The notes under the pieces were generated by a model. It worked only from the letters and a program-made list of their open reading frames with translations. It had not been told where the DNA came from and did not search any database. DNA of 64,000 nt, from contig JAWZYU010000025.1 in the NCBI GenBank assembly GCA_038380435.1, positions 49,856,691-49,920,690 of the forward strand. Direction: 5' to 3'. Origin of the DNA: Ryuthela nishihirai. Lineage: Eukaryota; Arthropoda; Arachnida; Araneae; Heptathelidae. Position 1 is the first letter of the stretch; each line of letters starts with the position of its first letter. The translations under genes were made by a program, and so were the position numbers. Positions 10,501 to 22,032 of this stretch are shown here, in pieces.

Positions 10501-13500
10501 AATGTAACTCACTGATGACTAAGATGTGAAAATATAACTCACTGATGACTAAGACGTGAAAATGTAACTCACTGATGACTAAGATGTGAAAATGTAACTC
10601 ACTGATGACTAAGACGAGAAAATGTAACTCACTGATGACTAAGATGTGAAAATGTAACTCACTGATGACTAAGACGTGAAAATGTAACTCACTAATGACT
10701 AAGATGTGAAAATGTAACTCACTGATGACTAAGACGTGAAAATGTAACTCACTGATGACTAAGATGTGAAAATGTAACTCACTGATGACTAAGACGTGAA
10801 AATGTAACTCACTGATGACTAAGATGTGAAAATGTAACTCACTGATGACTAAGATGTGAAAATGTAACTCACTGATGACTAAGATGTGAAAATGTAACTC
10901 ACTGATGACTAAGAAGTGAAAATGTAACTCACTGATGACTAAGACGTGAAAATGTAACTCACTGATGACTAAGATGTGAAAATGTAACTCAATGATGACT
11001 AAGATGTGAAAATATAACTCACTGATGACTAAGACGTGAAAATGTAACTCACTGATGACTAAGATGTGAAAATGTAACTCACTGATGACTAAGATGTGAA
11101 AATGTAACTCACTGATGACTAAGATGTGAAAATGTAACTCACTGATGACTAAGACGTGAAAATGTAACTCACTGATGACTAAGATGTGAAAATGTAACTC
11201 ACTGATGACTAAGACGTGAAAATATAACTCACTGATGACTAAGATGTGAAAATGTAACTCACTGATGACTAAGATGTGAAAATGTAACTCACTGATGACT
11301 AAGATGTGAAAATGTAACTCACTGATGACTAAGACGTGAAAATATAACTCACTGATGACTAAGACGTGAAAATGTAACTCACTGATGACTAGGATGTGAA
11401 AATGTAACTCACTGATGACTAAGATGTGAAAATGTAACTCACTGATGACTAAGAAGTGAAAATGTAACTCACTGATGACTAAGACGTGAAAATGTAACTC
11501 ACTGATGACTAAGATGTGAAAATGTAACTCACTGATGACTAAGACGTGAAAATATAACTCACTGATGACTAAGATGTGAAAATGTAACTCACTGATGACT
11601 AAGATGTGAAAATGTAACTCACTGATGACTAAGATGTGAAAATATAACTCACTGATGACTAAGACGTGAAAATGTAACTCACTGATGACTAAGATGTGAA
11701 AATGTAACTCACTGATGACTAAGACGTGAAAATGTAACTCACTGATGACTAAGATGTGAAAATGTAACTCACTGATGACTAAGATGTGAAAATGTAACTC
11801 ACTGATGACTAAGATGTGAAAATGTAACTCACTGATGACTAAGACGTGAAAATGTAACTCACTGATGACTAAGATGTGAAAATGTAACTCACTGATGACT
11901 AGGATGTGAAAATGTAACTCACTGATGACTAAGATGTGAAAATGTAACTCACTGATGACTAAGACGTGAAAATGTAACTCACTGATGACTAAGACGTGAA
12001 AATGTAACTCACTGATGACTAAGATGTGAAAATGTAACTCACTGATGACTAAGATGTGAAAATATAACTCACTGATGACTAAGATGTGAAAATGTAACTC
12101 ACTGATGACTAAGATGTGAAAATGTAACTCACTGATGACTAAGATGTGAAAATGTAACTCACTGATGACTAAGAAGTGAAAATGTAACTCACTGATGACT
12201 AAGACGTGAAAATGTAACTCACTGATGACTAAGACGTGAAAATGTAACTCACTGATGACTAAGATGTGAAAATGTAACTCACTGATGACTAAGATGTGAA
12301 AATGTAACTCACTGATGACTAAGATGTGAAAATGTAACTCACTGATGACTAAGATGTGAAAATGTAACTCACTGATGACTAAGATGTGAAAATGTAACTC
12401 ACTGATGACTAAGAAGTGAAAATGTAACTCACTGATGACTAAGACGTGAAAATGTAACTCACTGATGACTAAGATGTGAAAATGTAACTCACTGATGACT
12501 AAGATGTGAAAATGTAACTCACTGATGACTAAGACGAGAAAATGTAACTCACTGATGACTAAGATGTGAAAATGTAACTCACTGATAACTAAGATGTGAA
12601 AATGTAACTCACTGATGACTAAGACTTGAAAATGTAACTCACTGATGACTAAGATGTGAAAATGTAACTCACTGATGACTAAGATGTGAAAATGTAACTC
12701 ACTGATGACTAAGATGTGAAAATGTAACTCACTGATGACTAAGATGTGAAAATGTAACTCACTGATGACTAAGATGTGAAAATATAACTCACTGATGACT
12801 AAGACGTGAAAATGTAACTCACTGATGACTAAGATGTGAAAATGTAACTCACTGATGACTAAGACGAGAAAATGTAACTCACTGATGACTAAGATGTGAA
12901 AATGTAACTCACTGATGACTAAGACGTGAAAATGTAACTCACTAATGACTAAGATGTGAAAATGTAACTCACTGATGACTAAGACGTGAAAATGTAACTC
13001 ACTGATGACTAAGATGTGAAAATGTAACTCACTGATGACTAAGACGTGAAAATGTAACTCACTGATGACTAAGATGTGAAAATGTAACTCACTGATGACT
13101 AAGATGTGAAAATGTAACTCACTGATGACTAAGATGTGAAAATGTAACTCACTGATGACTAAGAAGTGAAAATGTAACTCACTGATGACTAAGACGTGAA
13201 AATGTAACTCACTGATGACTAAGACGTGAAAATGTAACTCACTGATGACTAAGATGTGAAAATGTAACTCACTGATGACTAAGACGAGAAAATGTAACTC
13301 ACTGATGACTAAGATGTGAAAATGTAACTCACTGATAACTAAGATGTGAAAATGTAACTCACTGATGACTAAGACGTGAAAATGTAACTCACTGATGACT
13401 AAGATGTGAAAATGTAACTCACTGATGACTAAGACGAGAAAATGTAACTCACTGATGACTAAGATGTGAAAATGTAACTCACTGATAACTAAGATGTGAA

Positions 13501-13850
13501 AATGTAACTCACTGATGACTAAGATGTGAAAATGTAACTCACTGATGACTAAGACTTGAAAATGTAACTCACTGATGACTAAGATGTGAAAATGTAACTC
13601 ACTGATGACTAAGACGAGAAAATGTAACTCACTGATGACTAAGATGTGAAAATGTAACTCACTGATAACTAAGATGTGAAAATGTAACTCACTGATGACT
13701 AAGATGTGAAAATGTAACTCACTGATGACTAAGACTTGAAAATGTAACTCACTGATGACTAAGGTGATGGAATTCTAACTCATTGGCAACTTAGATTTGA
13801 AAATATAACGCATTGATTACTAAAGTGAATTCAAATTTACTATATTTAAT
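7600..13850. repeat. 30-bp satellite array with higher-order structure
   Basis: About 190 near-identical 30-bp monomers (core TAACTCACTGATGACTAAGA) run from about 8046 to 13760, with decayed monomers at both edges (7600-7838 and 13760-13850). The monomer contains stop codons, so there is no open frame. Rare monomer variants recur exactly 2,250 bp apart: ACTCAATG at 8731 and 10981, AGGATG at 9121 and 11371 and again at 9631 and 11881, ACTGATAACT at 10321 and 12571, ACTAATG at 10681 and 12931. The core is therefore two copies of a 75-monomer unit. Confidence 0.97.
7839..8044. mobile_element. Pal-MITE inserted in the satellite edge
   Basis: 206-bp palindrome flanked by TA (7837-7838 and 8045-8046). 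Left flank GAAACG-TA and right flank TA-ACTCAC join into GAAACGTAACTCAC, a satellite monomer, so the MITE inserted at a TA inside a monomer. The inner junction has lost a few bases of the CACGTGACACG centre. Confidence 0.92.
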
Positions 13851-14002
13851 TCTTTCGACTTTTCAGTTTTGCAGAAAAAACGAGTCAAAAACAAATTCGG
13901 AATATTAAAAGTTATTTTGTTTTAATACAATATATTTAAAAGGTATTTAGTTTTAATATAATATATTTAAAAGGTATTTTAGGATTTAATAATAACTTCA
14001 TA

Positions 14003-14212
14003 TGAGTCTCTGGGGTCGAATGGTTCGAGTGCATGGTTGTGCATTAAAGCAATCCGCATTCGACCCCCGAGTATGGCATGGATGTTTGTGTTGTTTTCCT
14101 ACTGATTTCTCACCTACCTCACAAACCTACCCTATAGCGTATAAAACTGACAGGCTCCTGTCAGACCTCTAAGACAAGCAACTGTTTCAGGGGTTATTTT
14201 AAAAAAATATCG
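14003..14212 (+). mobile_element. SINE-2, old
   Basis: Diverged forward SINE-2: GGCATGGATGTTTGTGTTG, ACTGACAGGCTCCTGTCAGA and the closing GGGGTTATTTT are preserved, while the tRNA head is strongly mutated. Confidence 0.7.
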
Positions 14213-14404
14213 TTATCCTTATCATCTGATTTCTAAGATCACATAAACAAGATTTAAAACGACATTAATTACATGCAGTCAACTCGTTACAAAAAAATTG
14301 GTTGGCAAATAAAACTTCCTCTGTTAAAGCTGCCAGTGTTTACAGTACGTTTATGTAAGCGCAAAATTTGGCACATCTTTTTGACGCTTATACTTCTTAA
14401 CCTC

Positions 14405-15055
14405 TGTTGGCAGGAGATGGCTCAGTTGTAAGCATACCAGGCTGATGATCTGCAGTTCACAGGATCCAGTACTAATTGTTCCTGCTTTGAGATTTATCGC
14501 CGCTAACCCCCTTTCTGTCCTCGGTGAGAAAGCGGATACTGATGGGACTAGATAAACCGATGTTCGTCGAATGAGACGTTAAGTCGTGGTCCCCGTGCGC
14601 TGGAGAGAGACATACCTTGTGCACGTTAAAGGACACGCTGGAAGGCGTTGACGGGAACTTCCATTTCTCTCCCAACTGCTGTCGAGTGGGTCCTTTCCCT
14701 AACCATCTCTGAGCTCTTGGGGTAAGAGCGCTGGAGAGAGAACTATACCCTGTGCACGTTAAAGAACACGCCGAATGGCGTTGATGGGAGACTTCCATTT
14801 CTCTCCCAACTTCTGTTGAGTGGAACCTTTCTGTAACCTTCTCTGAGCTCTTGGGATAAGAGCGCTGGATAGAGAACTATACCCTGTGCACGTTAAAGAA
14901 CACGCTGAATGGCGTTGACCGGAGACTTTCATCTTTTTCCAAACTGCTGTGCAGTGTGCCCCTTTGCTCAACCTTCTCCGATCTCTTGGGGTCCTTGTTA
15001 TCAGAGCATTTAGCGCAATGTGTGCAGAAACGACCTCTCGGAGGCTAAATACCTC
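14405..15055 (+). mobile_element. old SINE-1 with a triplicated 134-bp body segment
   Basis: Old-subfamily SINE-1 whose head (GATGGCTCAGTTGTAAGC) starts at about 14412. The part from GCGCTGGAGAGAGA to GAGCTCTTGGGGT occurs three times in tandem (about 14587, 14723 and 14857; the last two are 134 bp apart). The element then continues to the usual 3' part ending near CTCAACCCAATC. Confidence 0.8.
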
Positions 15056-15060
15056 AACCC

Positions 15061-15170
15061 AATCTACCGACTGTCGAGTGAATTTCCTTCATGTACACAA
15101 ACCTCTCGGATTTTTGTGACCTGGCCATTTTGCCCATTGTGTGCAAAAAAAGTTCCGCAAACACCCAAAT
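15061..15170 (+). mobile_element. SINE-1 3' fragment
   Basis: Contains TGACCTGGCCATTTTGCCCA and TGTGCAAAAAAAGTTCCGC, the 3' segment of SINE-1, directly after the previous copy. Confidence 0.6.
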
Positions 15171-16162
15171 AGAAGCCAAAAGTGTTATTTTTTAAAAGCA
15201 ATTTCTAAGTTCAAGAAATTATCAGTCAAAAAATTACATCCAATATCGTTAACAATATATCACAGGCTTTATCTAGTCGTGTGATTTATTACCCACATAC
15301 ACAGAGAGATATGCTGCTTTTTAGAGTCACCGCACTGCATTTAGATTTTATTTCTATTAACGATCTAAAATCAAGGAGAGCCACAAATGTTGGCAACGAG
15401 CTATCGCTCTCCCAGTGAACATCAAGTTTTTTCAGTAGCTTGCGTTGACAATGTATCGTTCCTGCTTCAGTCGCTTCTTTAAGGATCAACACTTTACGTA
15501 TTTATTCTATTTATAATAAACGCTCCCTTCGAAATACTGTTGATAAGGCACATAGAGTCTATAAGAGGCTGCTGCTCTTTTTCTACCGTGATAAGGACTG
15601 ATATCACCACTCAGAACTGATAACGATTCAACATCTTGACGGCCATTAACCAATCGTCCATCATCAACAAATATCTGCTATTCTAGAAGAATGTGGAACC
15701 TGTTATTTTCAAACATTCTTAGCAAGCTTTCCAGGAAAAGGACTCTGTGCATATTTGCTACATTTTAAAAACAGAATACGTCTGGTTTAATTTTAGGAAA
15801 GCTTTTCTTAAAATTTCTCTATTCTCCGAATACCAAAATGATGCAATATTCGTGTACAGGAAAATTATTCATTTTTTTTTTAATTGATTACAGCAAATTC
15901 GACCACTTGGTGCATCTGTGCAATGGTTTGCCAGTTCTACGTATCTTATGATTGAAAAGAATAATATTGGATAAACGTTTTGGATACATCAATAATTTTG
16001 GTGCTTACTTTTGATAGGTGAAAATCTTATTCAAACCCGTGATGTCACAGATGATTTTTATGAACTTATTAAAGAAATGCGCAACATATTTTCGTTTTCA
16101 AAAAAAAAGGACAAACGACTGAAAATGCAGAGAATATTTGTACAAAAAAATAAATGAGATAT
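15171..16162. other. no gene or repeat recognised
   Basis: AT-rich unique-looking sequence. A 67-codon minus-strand open frame (15289-15492) has no recognisable motif and no splice or promoter support. Confidence 0.45.
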
Positions 16163-16532
16163 GAGGATTGACTCAGTCGACAGCGCATTGGTTCTCTATT
16201 TTCCTGTTCCCGAATTCGATTCCCAACTATGCCAGCATTGAAATTTATTTCTGCTATTCCCTACCCTGACCTCGGTGAGAAAGGGAAAATCGATGGGCTT
16301 CGAAAAACCGCCGTCTGTTGGATGAAGCATGAAGCCGTGGTCTCTTGTGCAAGACAGCTATATCCTAAACCGTTAAAGAACATGCTGGATGGCCTTAGCG
16401 GAAGGTTACCTTCTATTTCCTAAAAGTTGGCCAGTTGTATTCTTCCTCAGTCTTTTCTAACCCCCTATGGTCTTTATCATTAGGCCATTAAACCCATTGT
16501 ATCAGAAAAAAAATTGCCATTCTGAGATAAAC
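16163..16532 (+). mobile_element. old SINE-1 (host of a nested SINE-1)
   Basis: Diverged forward SINE-1: TTGACTCAGTCGACAGCGC head, CTCGGTGAGAAAGGG in place of the young GGTCAGTAGG, GGATGGCCTTAGCGG. Its 3' end is interrupted at 16532 by a young SINE-1. Confidence 0.8.
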
Positions 16533-16920
16533 GGGGCGGGGGGTGGCTCAGTCTGTAGCGCGCCAGGCTCGTAATCTGTAGTTCCCAGGTTCGAGTCATA
16601 GCTGGGTCAGCGTTGAGATTTATCTCCGCAAAATTCCCCGTCCCGCCCATGGTCAGTAGGGGACACCGATGGGCTTGGAAAGGCCACCGTCCTTCGGATG
16701 GGACGTTAAGCCGTAGTTCCGTGTGCGGGAGAGCCATACTCTGGGCACGTTAAAGAACACGCTGGATGGCCTTGGCGGGAGGCTACCATCTGTCACCTAA
16801 CAGCTGTTCCAGTGGGTCCCCTCCACCAACCTTCTCTGAACCTTCGGGTCCATGTGACCTGGCCATTTAGCCCATGGTGTGCAAAAAAGTGCCGCTCAGA
16901 GGTAAAACAATCCAACCCAA
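16533..16920 (+). mobile_element. SINE-1, full-length, nested in an older SINE-1
   Basis: 388-bp forward SINE-1 from GGGGCGGGGGGTGGCTC to CAATCCAACCCAA. An 11-bp TSD, CTGAGATAAAC, lies at 16522-16532 and 16921-16931 and consists of host-SINE sequence. A direct demonstration that the TCGGTGAGAAAG subfamily predates the GGTCAGTAGG subfamily. Confidence 0.95.
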
Positions 16921-16971
16921 CTGAGATAAACTATTATTGCCAATTTCTAACAATCTCCTATGTCTCTACGA

Positions 16972-17356
16972 GGAGGCTGGGTTGGCTCACCCGGTATCGC
17001 ATCAGGCTTCTAATCTGCAGTTCCCAGGTTCGAGTTCCAGCTGGGCCAGCGATGAGATTTATCTTCACTGCCCTCCTTGCCCTCGGTTAGTAGGGGACAC
17101 CGATGGGCTTGGAAAGGCCGCCGTCCGTCGGATGGGACGATAAGCAGTTGTTCCGTGTGCGAGAGAGCCATACCTTGTGCCCGTTAAAGAACACGCTGGA
17201 TGGCCTTGATGGGAGGCTACCATCTGCCTCCTATCAAAAGTTCAATGCTTCCTCTCTTCCCAACCTTCTCTGAGCCTTCAGGGTTCTTGTGCCATGGTCA
17301 TCTAGTCCATTGTGTGCAAAAAACGTGCCGCCAGTAGAACTCAACCCAAATCTACC
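16972..17356 (+). mobile_element. SINE-1, intermediate divergence
   Basis: Forward copy with a head (TTGGCTCACCCGGTATCGC, GGTTCGAGTTCC) and body that match SINE-1 with moderate divergence. It ends near AACTCAACCCAAATC. It reads GGTTAGTAGGGGAC at the diagnostic position, so it belongs with the younger subfamily. Confidence 0.85.
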
Positions 17357-17390
17357 CAAAATGAAGTATTGAATTTCGCTACAGACAAAT

Positions 17391-17562
17391 AGTGGCTACT
17401 GATCTAAGGTTCGAGCCCCGGGTAAGGCATGGATGTTCGTGTTGTTTTTCTGCTGAGGTCCTGCCACCCTCTCAGACCTTCTACTATGGCACATAAACTG
17501 ACAAGCTCCTGTCAGACCTCTGTGGCAAGCAGCTGTTGAGGGGGTATTTATTTATTTTTTTT
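17391..17562 (+). mobile_element. SINE-2, 5'-truncated
   Basis: Starts inside the tRNA head (GTGGCTACTGATCTAAGG), retains GTTCGAGCCCCGGGTAAGG and the full body, and ends GAGGGGGTATTTATTT. Confidence 0.85.
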
Positions 17563-17619
17563 TGAAATGGGGGTGGGGGAGATATTATGCATAGCTGATT
17601 TAAAATGAAATGTTTGAGG

Positions 17620-18008
17620 GTTGGGTTGGGTTGTTTTACCTCTGAGCGGCACTTTTTTGCACACCATGGGCTAAATGGCCAGGTCACATGGACCCCGAAG
17701 GCTCAGAGAATGTTGGGGGAGGGGACCCACTGGAACAGCTGTTGGGAGACAGATGGTAGCCTCCCGTCAAGGCCATCCAGCGTGTTCTTTAACGTGCACA
17801 GAGTATGGCTCTCCCGCACACGGGGCCACGGCTTAACGTCCCATCCGACGGATGGCGGCCTTTCCAAGCCCATCGGTGTCCCCTACTGACCGTGGGCAGG
17901 GCGGGGAATTTTGCGGAGATAAATCTCAACGCTGACCCAGCTGGGACTCGAAACTGGGAACTACAGATTAAGAGCCTGGCCCGCTACCGACTGAGCCACC
18001 CCCGCCCC
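17620..18008 (-). mobile_element. SINE-1, full-length
   Basis: 389-bp reverse SINE-1 with a perfect 12-bp TSD, AAATGTTTGAGG, at 17608-17619 and 18009-18020. Confidence 0.95.
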
Positions 18009-18020
18009 AAATGTTTGAGG

Positions 18021-18639
18021 TTTGATCAGATTTTTTCAACTGGTCTCGTCCTCTGCTTTGAGATTTGAACATGAACCCAGTTAATTGGAGTTTCTTGATC
18101 CGTAACGTTGAAAAAAAATTCAACATAAAGTTGTCTTTTGATGAAGGATAAAGATGCAAGTTTAACTTTCAAAATAGTAATACATAAAAAAAATGTTTTC
18201 CCGTAGAACTAAAAAATGATTTCTGAGGGAAGACAGAATTACCGTATAATCAAAAAACAACACCAATGAGGAAAATACTTCTCATGGTAATTCCTCTACC
18301 AACATCGAAATGTATAAAGTGAAGACTTGCTCACTATAAGAAAATAATTTTTAAATGTATCATAAAATACTTTTGAAAGTTAAATTTATATCGTTATTGC
18401 TCATAAAAAGAGAATTTTATAGTAAAACTTGAATATGAATAGAAGTCTGATTTAATTTCTTTCTTAAAAAGAAAAAAACCCTACCATTTGATGCTAAATC
18501 GATTGCGTTTTTGATTAATAGGTTCATTAACTTTTAAGAGGAATTAAAACCAGAGCAGGCGGAGCAGAAGTTTGCTAAATCCTAGTAGAAAGAAGTTGAT
18601 CGAAATAACTCGGGTTCTACAGACTTGAATTTTTAACAC
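18021..18639. other. AT-rich sequence, no gene seen
   Basis: Unique-looking AT-rich sequence without a recognisable element. Confidence 0.4.
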
Positions 18640-18760
18640 AACACTGGGCAAGAAGGCGACACCGATGGGCTTGGAAAGGTTTCCGTCCATCAGATGGAAA
18701 GTTCAACCGTGGTCTCTTGTGCAGGAGAGAATATCCTTACACGTAAAAAAATCCGACGGA
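18640..18760 (+). mobile_element. old SINE-1 internal fragment
   Basis: Contains GACACCGATGGGCTTGGAAA and CTCTTGTGCAGGAGAGA, diverged SINE-1 body; the ends are not defined. Confidence 0.6.
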
Positions 18761-18879
18761 CGGAACTCGACCCGACGACCGTAGGAGAAATTTGGGACAG
18801 AACGGTGAAGTATTTGGGAAGTCACGAAACTGTAAAACAATATTAGATGCAAAAAGTCTTCACTGGTTCTGATTTGATA

Positions 18880-19912
18880 ATTTCTCAGAAAACTCCTACT
18901 CGCTTCTCGGTAAGAAGTGGAAAGGGGACAGATGGGTTGGGTTGTTTTACCTCTGAGCGGCACTTTTTTGCACACCATGGGCTAAATGGCCAGATCACAT
19001 GGACCCGAAGGCTCAGAGAAAGTTGGGGGAGGGGACCCACTGGAACAGCTGTTGGGAGACAGATGGTAGCTTCCCGTCAAGGCCATCCAGCATGTTCTTT
19101 AACGTTGGGTTGTTTTACCTCTGAGCGGCACTTTTTTGCACACCATGGGCTAAATGGCCAGGTCACACGGATCCCGAAGGCTCAGAGGAGGTTGGGGGAG
19201 GGGACCCACTGGAACAGCAGTTGGGAGACAGATGGTAGCCTCCCGTCAAGGCCATCCAGCATGTTCTTTAACGTTGGGTTGTTTTACCTCTGAGCGGCAC
19301 TTTTTTGCACACCATGGGCTAAATGGCCAGGTCACACGGACCCCGAAGGCTCAGAGGAGGTTGGGGGAGGGGACCCACTGGAACAGCAGTTGGGAGACAG
19401 ATGGTAGCCTCCCGTCAAGGCCATCCAGCGTGTTCTTTAACGTGCACAGGGTATGGCTCTCCCGCACACGGAGCCACGGCTTAACGTCCCATCCGACGGA
19501 CGGCTGCCTTTCCAAGCCCATCGGTGTCCCCTACTGACCGTGGGCAGGGCGGGGAATTTTGGGGAGATAAATCTCAACGCCGACCCAGCTGGGACTCGAA
19601 CCTGGGAACTACAGATTACGAACCTGGCGCGCTACCGACTGAGCCACCCCCGCGCTAAGGGACAGATGAACTTAGTAAGATGATGTCCATCGGGTGAGTG
19701 TTAAGCAGTGGCTCTCTATACAAGAGAGCTAGGTCTAGTGCAGATTAAAGAACACGCTTGATGGCTTCCATCTGTCTTATAACAGTTATCTAGCGGGTCC
19801 CTTTTCGCTATCCAGTTCTTGAGTGTGTGGAAAAATGATTTCTGACCTGGCCATTTAATCCATTTTCTGAAAAACGGGAAACTCATAGGTAAAAGCAACT
19901 TAACCCTGTGGA
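18880..19912 (+). mobile_element. old SINE-1 split by a young SINE-1
   Basis: The left part (to 18934) reads CTTCTCGGTAAGAAG... and the right part (19659-19912) resumes with GATGAACTTAGTAAGATG and ends AAAAGCAACTTAACC. Joined across 18935-19658 they form one old, forward SINE-1 body. The interruption carries its own TSD. Confidence 0.75.
18935..19658 (-). mobile_element. SINE-1 with three tandem 3' modules
   Basis: One full reverse SINE-1 (about 19273-19658) preceded by two extra 168-169 bp copies of its 3' part (starting near 18935 and 19104). Each extra module stops at TTCTTTAACGT and restarts at TGGGTTGTTTTACC. A single TSD, GGGACAGATG (18925-18934 and 19659-19668), encloses everything, so the tripled form either was copied in as one unit or expanded after insertion. 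Confidence 0.9.
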
Positions 19913-20330
19913 AATTGGGCCCTTTATTTTCCCTTTTCCAAACTGATTTCCTCCTTATTGGAAAATAAAAGAAATGTCTCGGGATTGCAGCGTTGCCAAA
20001 TTTTATTGTCTCGGAAGCGAACTGTGACTTGCCGTCGTGAAGTTGGAGAATAGATTTAGCTGCGTGAAGTATTTGTGCAGAGCTAATTTAAATTTGCAGT
20101 GCTTTTTTTTATTTTGGAATTCATTCCACTCTGATCTAAAGATCAACTTCTGCAATTGCATGAAAAGCAAGATCTGTGGCAAGAAACACCAGAGTAATCA
20201 GGAACCTAAGTGTTTTTTTATACATAAAAAAGCATTCTGAGTGTATATGAGGCAATTAAGAAAATCTCCTTTTAAATTAGGAGTTGTTTTACTTCACAAA
20301 GGAATTTTTTTTCACTCAATGAGCTAGAAT
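19913..20330. other. no gene recognised
   Basis: AT-rich sequence. A 67-codon plus-strand open frame at 20037-20240 has no recognisable feature. Confidence 0.4.
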
Positions 20331-20400
20331 CAGCGATTCTCAAACATTTTTTGTTCTCGGAGCCATTTTTAAGGATGAAAAATTGTGCGGAGCCCTTGTC
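20331..20400 (+). mobile_element. hAT-like element end
   Basis: CAGCGATTCTCAAACATT then TCGGAGCC...GTGCGGAGCCC, which resembles a hAT-type terminus (CAG..TTCTCAAA) and the small element at 22033-22118. It may be the left end of a roughly 1.8-kb element whose right end is at 22118, but no exact 8-bp TSD is visible. Confidence 0.4.
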
Positions 20401-20414
20401 CCACGTCGCTTCCG

Positions 20415-20749
20415 GGTTGGGTTGTTTTACCTCTGAGCGGCATTTTTTTGCACATAAAAAAAATAAAATAAATAAATACCCCCTCAAGCAGCTGCTTGCC
20501 ACAGAGGTCTGACAGGAGCCTGTCAGTTTATATGCCACAGTAGAAGGTCTGAGAGGATGGCAGGACCTCAGCAGAAAAACGACACGTACATCCATGCCTT
20601 ATCCGGGGCTCGAACCCAGGTCCCGTAGATCAGTAGCCAAGCGTGCTAACCACTCGGCCACGGGACGGCCATGGGCTAAATGGCCAGGTCACATAGACCC
20701 CGAAGGCTCAGAGAAGGTTGGGGGAGGGGACCCACTGGAACAGCTGTGC
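20415..20749 (-). mobile_element. SINE-1, 5'-truncated, split by a SINE-2
   Basis: Reverse SINE-1 3' part (GGTTGGGTTGTTTTACC to GGAACAGCTGTG) interrupted by a SINE-2 at 20455-20668. The outer 15-bp TSD CCCACGTCGCTTCCG is at 20400-20414 and 20750-20764. Confidence 0.95.
20455..20668 (-). mobile_element. SINE-2 nested in SINE-1
   Basis: Reverse SINE-2 with a TAAAAAAAATAAAATAAATAAA tail-side and a complete tRNA-like head. It sits between ...TTTGCACA and CATGGGC of the host SINE-1, which would otherwise be continuous. No TSD beyond the dinucleotide CA is visible. Confidence 0.93.
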
Positions 20750-20912
20750 CCCACGTCGCTTCCGTATATGTGTTTATATATATATATTTACTTTATTTAT
20801 TCGTTATTATTACGTACATAGAAAATAAAAATACACTTCTTAAAACGCATTAGAATTTGAAACTTTGAAAAATTTTGTAAATTATTAATTCATTTAATTT
20901 TAATGATTAGTA

Positions 20913-21366
20913 CAGTCGCTCAAAAAAATATCCGAACGCAATGGTTGATTACAGAATTCAGAAAAAAATCTGACGTGACACGAAGGTTGCCAGATCACTA
21001 ATTTCTAAAAAAATCGTTGCCAGATGTTTTTTCTGAATTCTGTAATCAACCATGGTGTTCGGATACTTTTTTGAGCGACTGTAGGTGGTCATATTATTTT
21101 GATACTAGATCGTGTGGGCTCACTCACGGAAATATTGAGCGTGTGCAGTTACCGTTCACAGCAAACTGGTCCAGTTTGTACACGCTCCAGTTTGCTGTGA
21201 ACGGTAACTGGAGCGTGTACATTTGCTGTACACGCTCCAGATATTTTTCCTGAATTCTGTAATCACGTGACACGAAGTTTGCCAGATCACTAATTTGTTA
21301 AAAAAATCGTTGCCAGATATTTTTTCTGAATTCTGTAATCAACCATAGTGTTCGGATATTTTTTGA
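20913..21366. mobile_element. composite Pal-MITE 1 with an inner foldback
   Basis: A Pal-MITE with a deleted left arm (20913-21081, TA-flanked at both ends) is followed by a linker (GGTGGTCATATTATTTTG), a second, unrelated palindrome with 24-bp arms (21146-21169 and 21187-21210, CAGTTACCGTTCACAGC type) and then another Pal-MITE arm to about 21366. The same composite occurs in inverse orientation at 23964-24394, so it moved or was duplicated as a unit. Confidence 0.85.
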
Positions 21367-22032
21367 CCATGTAAGTTGATAAAAAAATAAATAATAAAAA
21401 TAAAACTATTAGCTGTCAAACAAACTTTTTTTACTTTTCCCAAGACAAAAAAAAATATTTTTAGTGAGAAGAGTGTCATGATTTTACATTTTTGAGCTGC
21501 ATACAGCTCGTGAAGGGTTAATGCGGAAAGTAAAAAACTTTTATTGAATTCTTTTCATTTATTAAATAATTTTTAATTTTTTTATTTACTTTTTGTAAAA
21601 AATGTAACATAAAAACCTTAGGGTATTTATCTGTAATAATATGAAAACACATTTCATAGAAATAAGATTGTCCAATGTTAAAAGTTTTTTTTTCTGCTAT
21701 TCCAACGACTTCTACTGTATTCTACAAATTAAATTTTTTATCCTTTTGCTTTGTCATGAGGGACAGAAAACAAACGCACTCTACCTGATGAGTTGCACCC
21801 TGGCACAATGCAATGGTCCAGTTAAAAAAAATTAAATGACACTTAGTTAAAAAAAAATTAAATGACACTTAGTTAAAAAAAAATTAAATGACACTTAGTT
21901 AAAAACAGAGATATCAAATATATAATGTTACAAATAACAATTCCACTAAAAATAACGGCACTTGTAATAAACGGATATTGCAATTATGACACTAATTCTA
22001 ACGAAATGAAAACAAATAACTAGTCAATAAGT
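21367..22032. other. AT-rich, with a small 25-26 bp tandem repeat
   Basis: AT-rich sequence. At 21821-21905 a unit of the form GTTAAAAAAAATTAAATGAC plus ACTTA is repeated a little over three times. No gene seen. Confidence 0.6.

Noticed and set aside
8046..13760. CRISPR-like direct repeats
   Set aside because: Continuous 30-bp head-to-tail monomers without unique spacers, in a eukaryotic sequence.
16547..16625. tRNA-Thr gene (TGGCTCAGTCTG...GGTTCGAGTC)
   Set aside because: The acceptor arms do not pair and the sequence continues directly into the SINE body with a TSD around the whole; it is the SINE head, not a functional tRNA.
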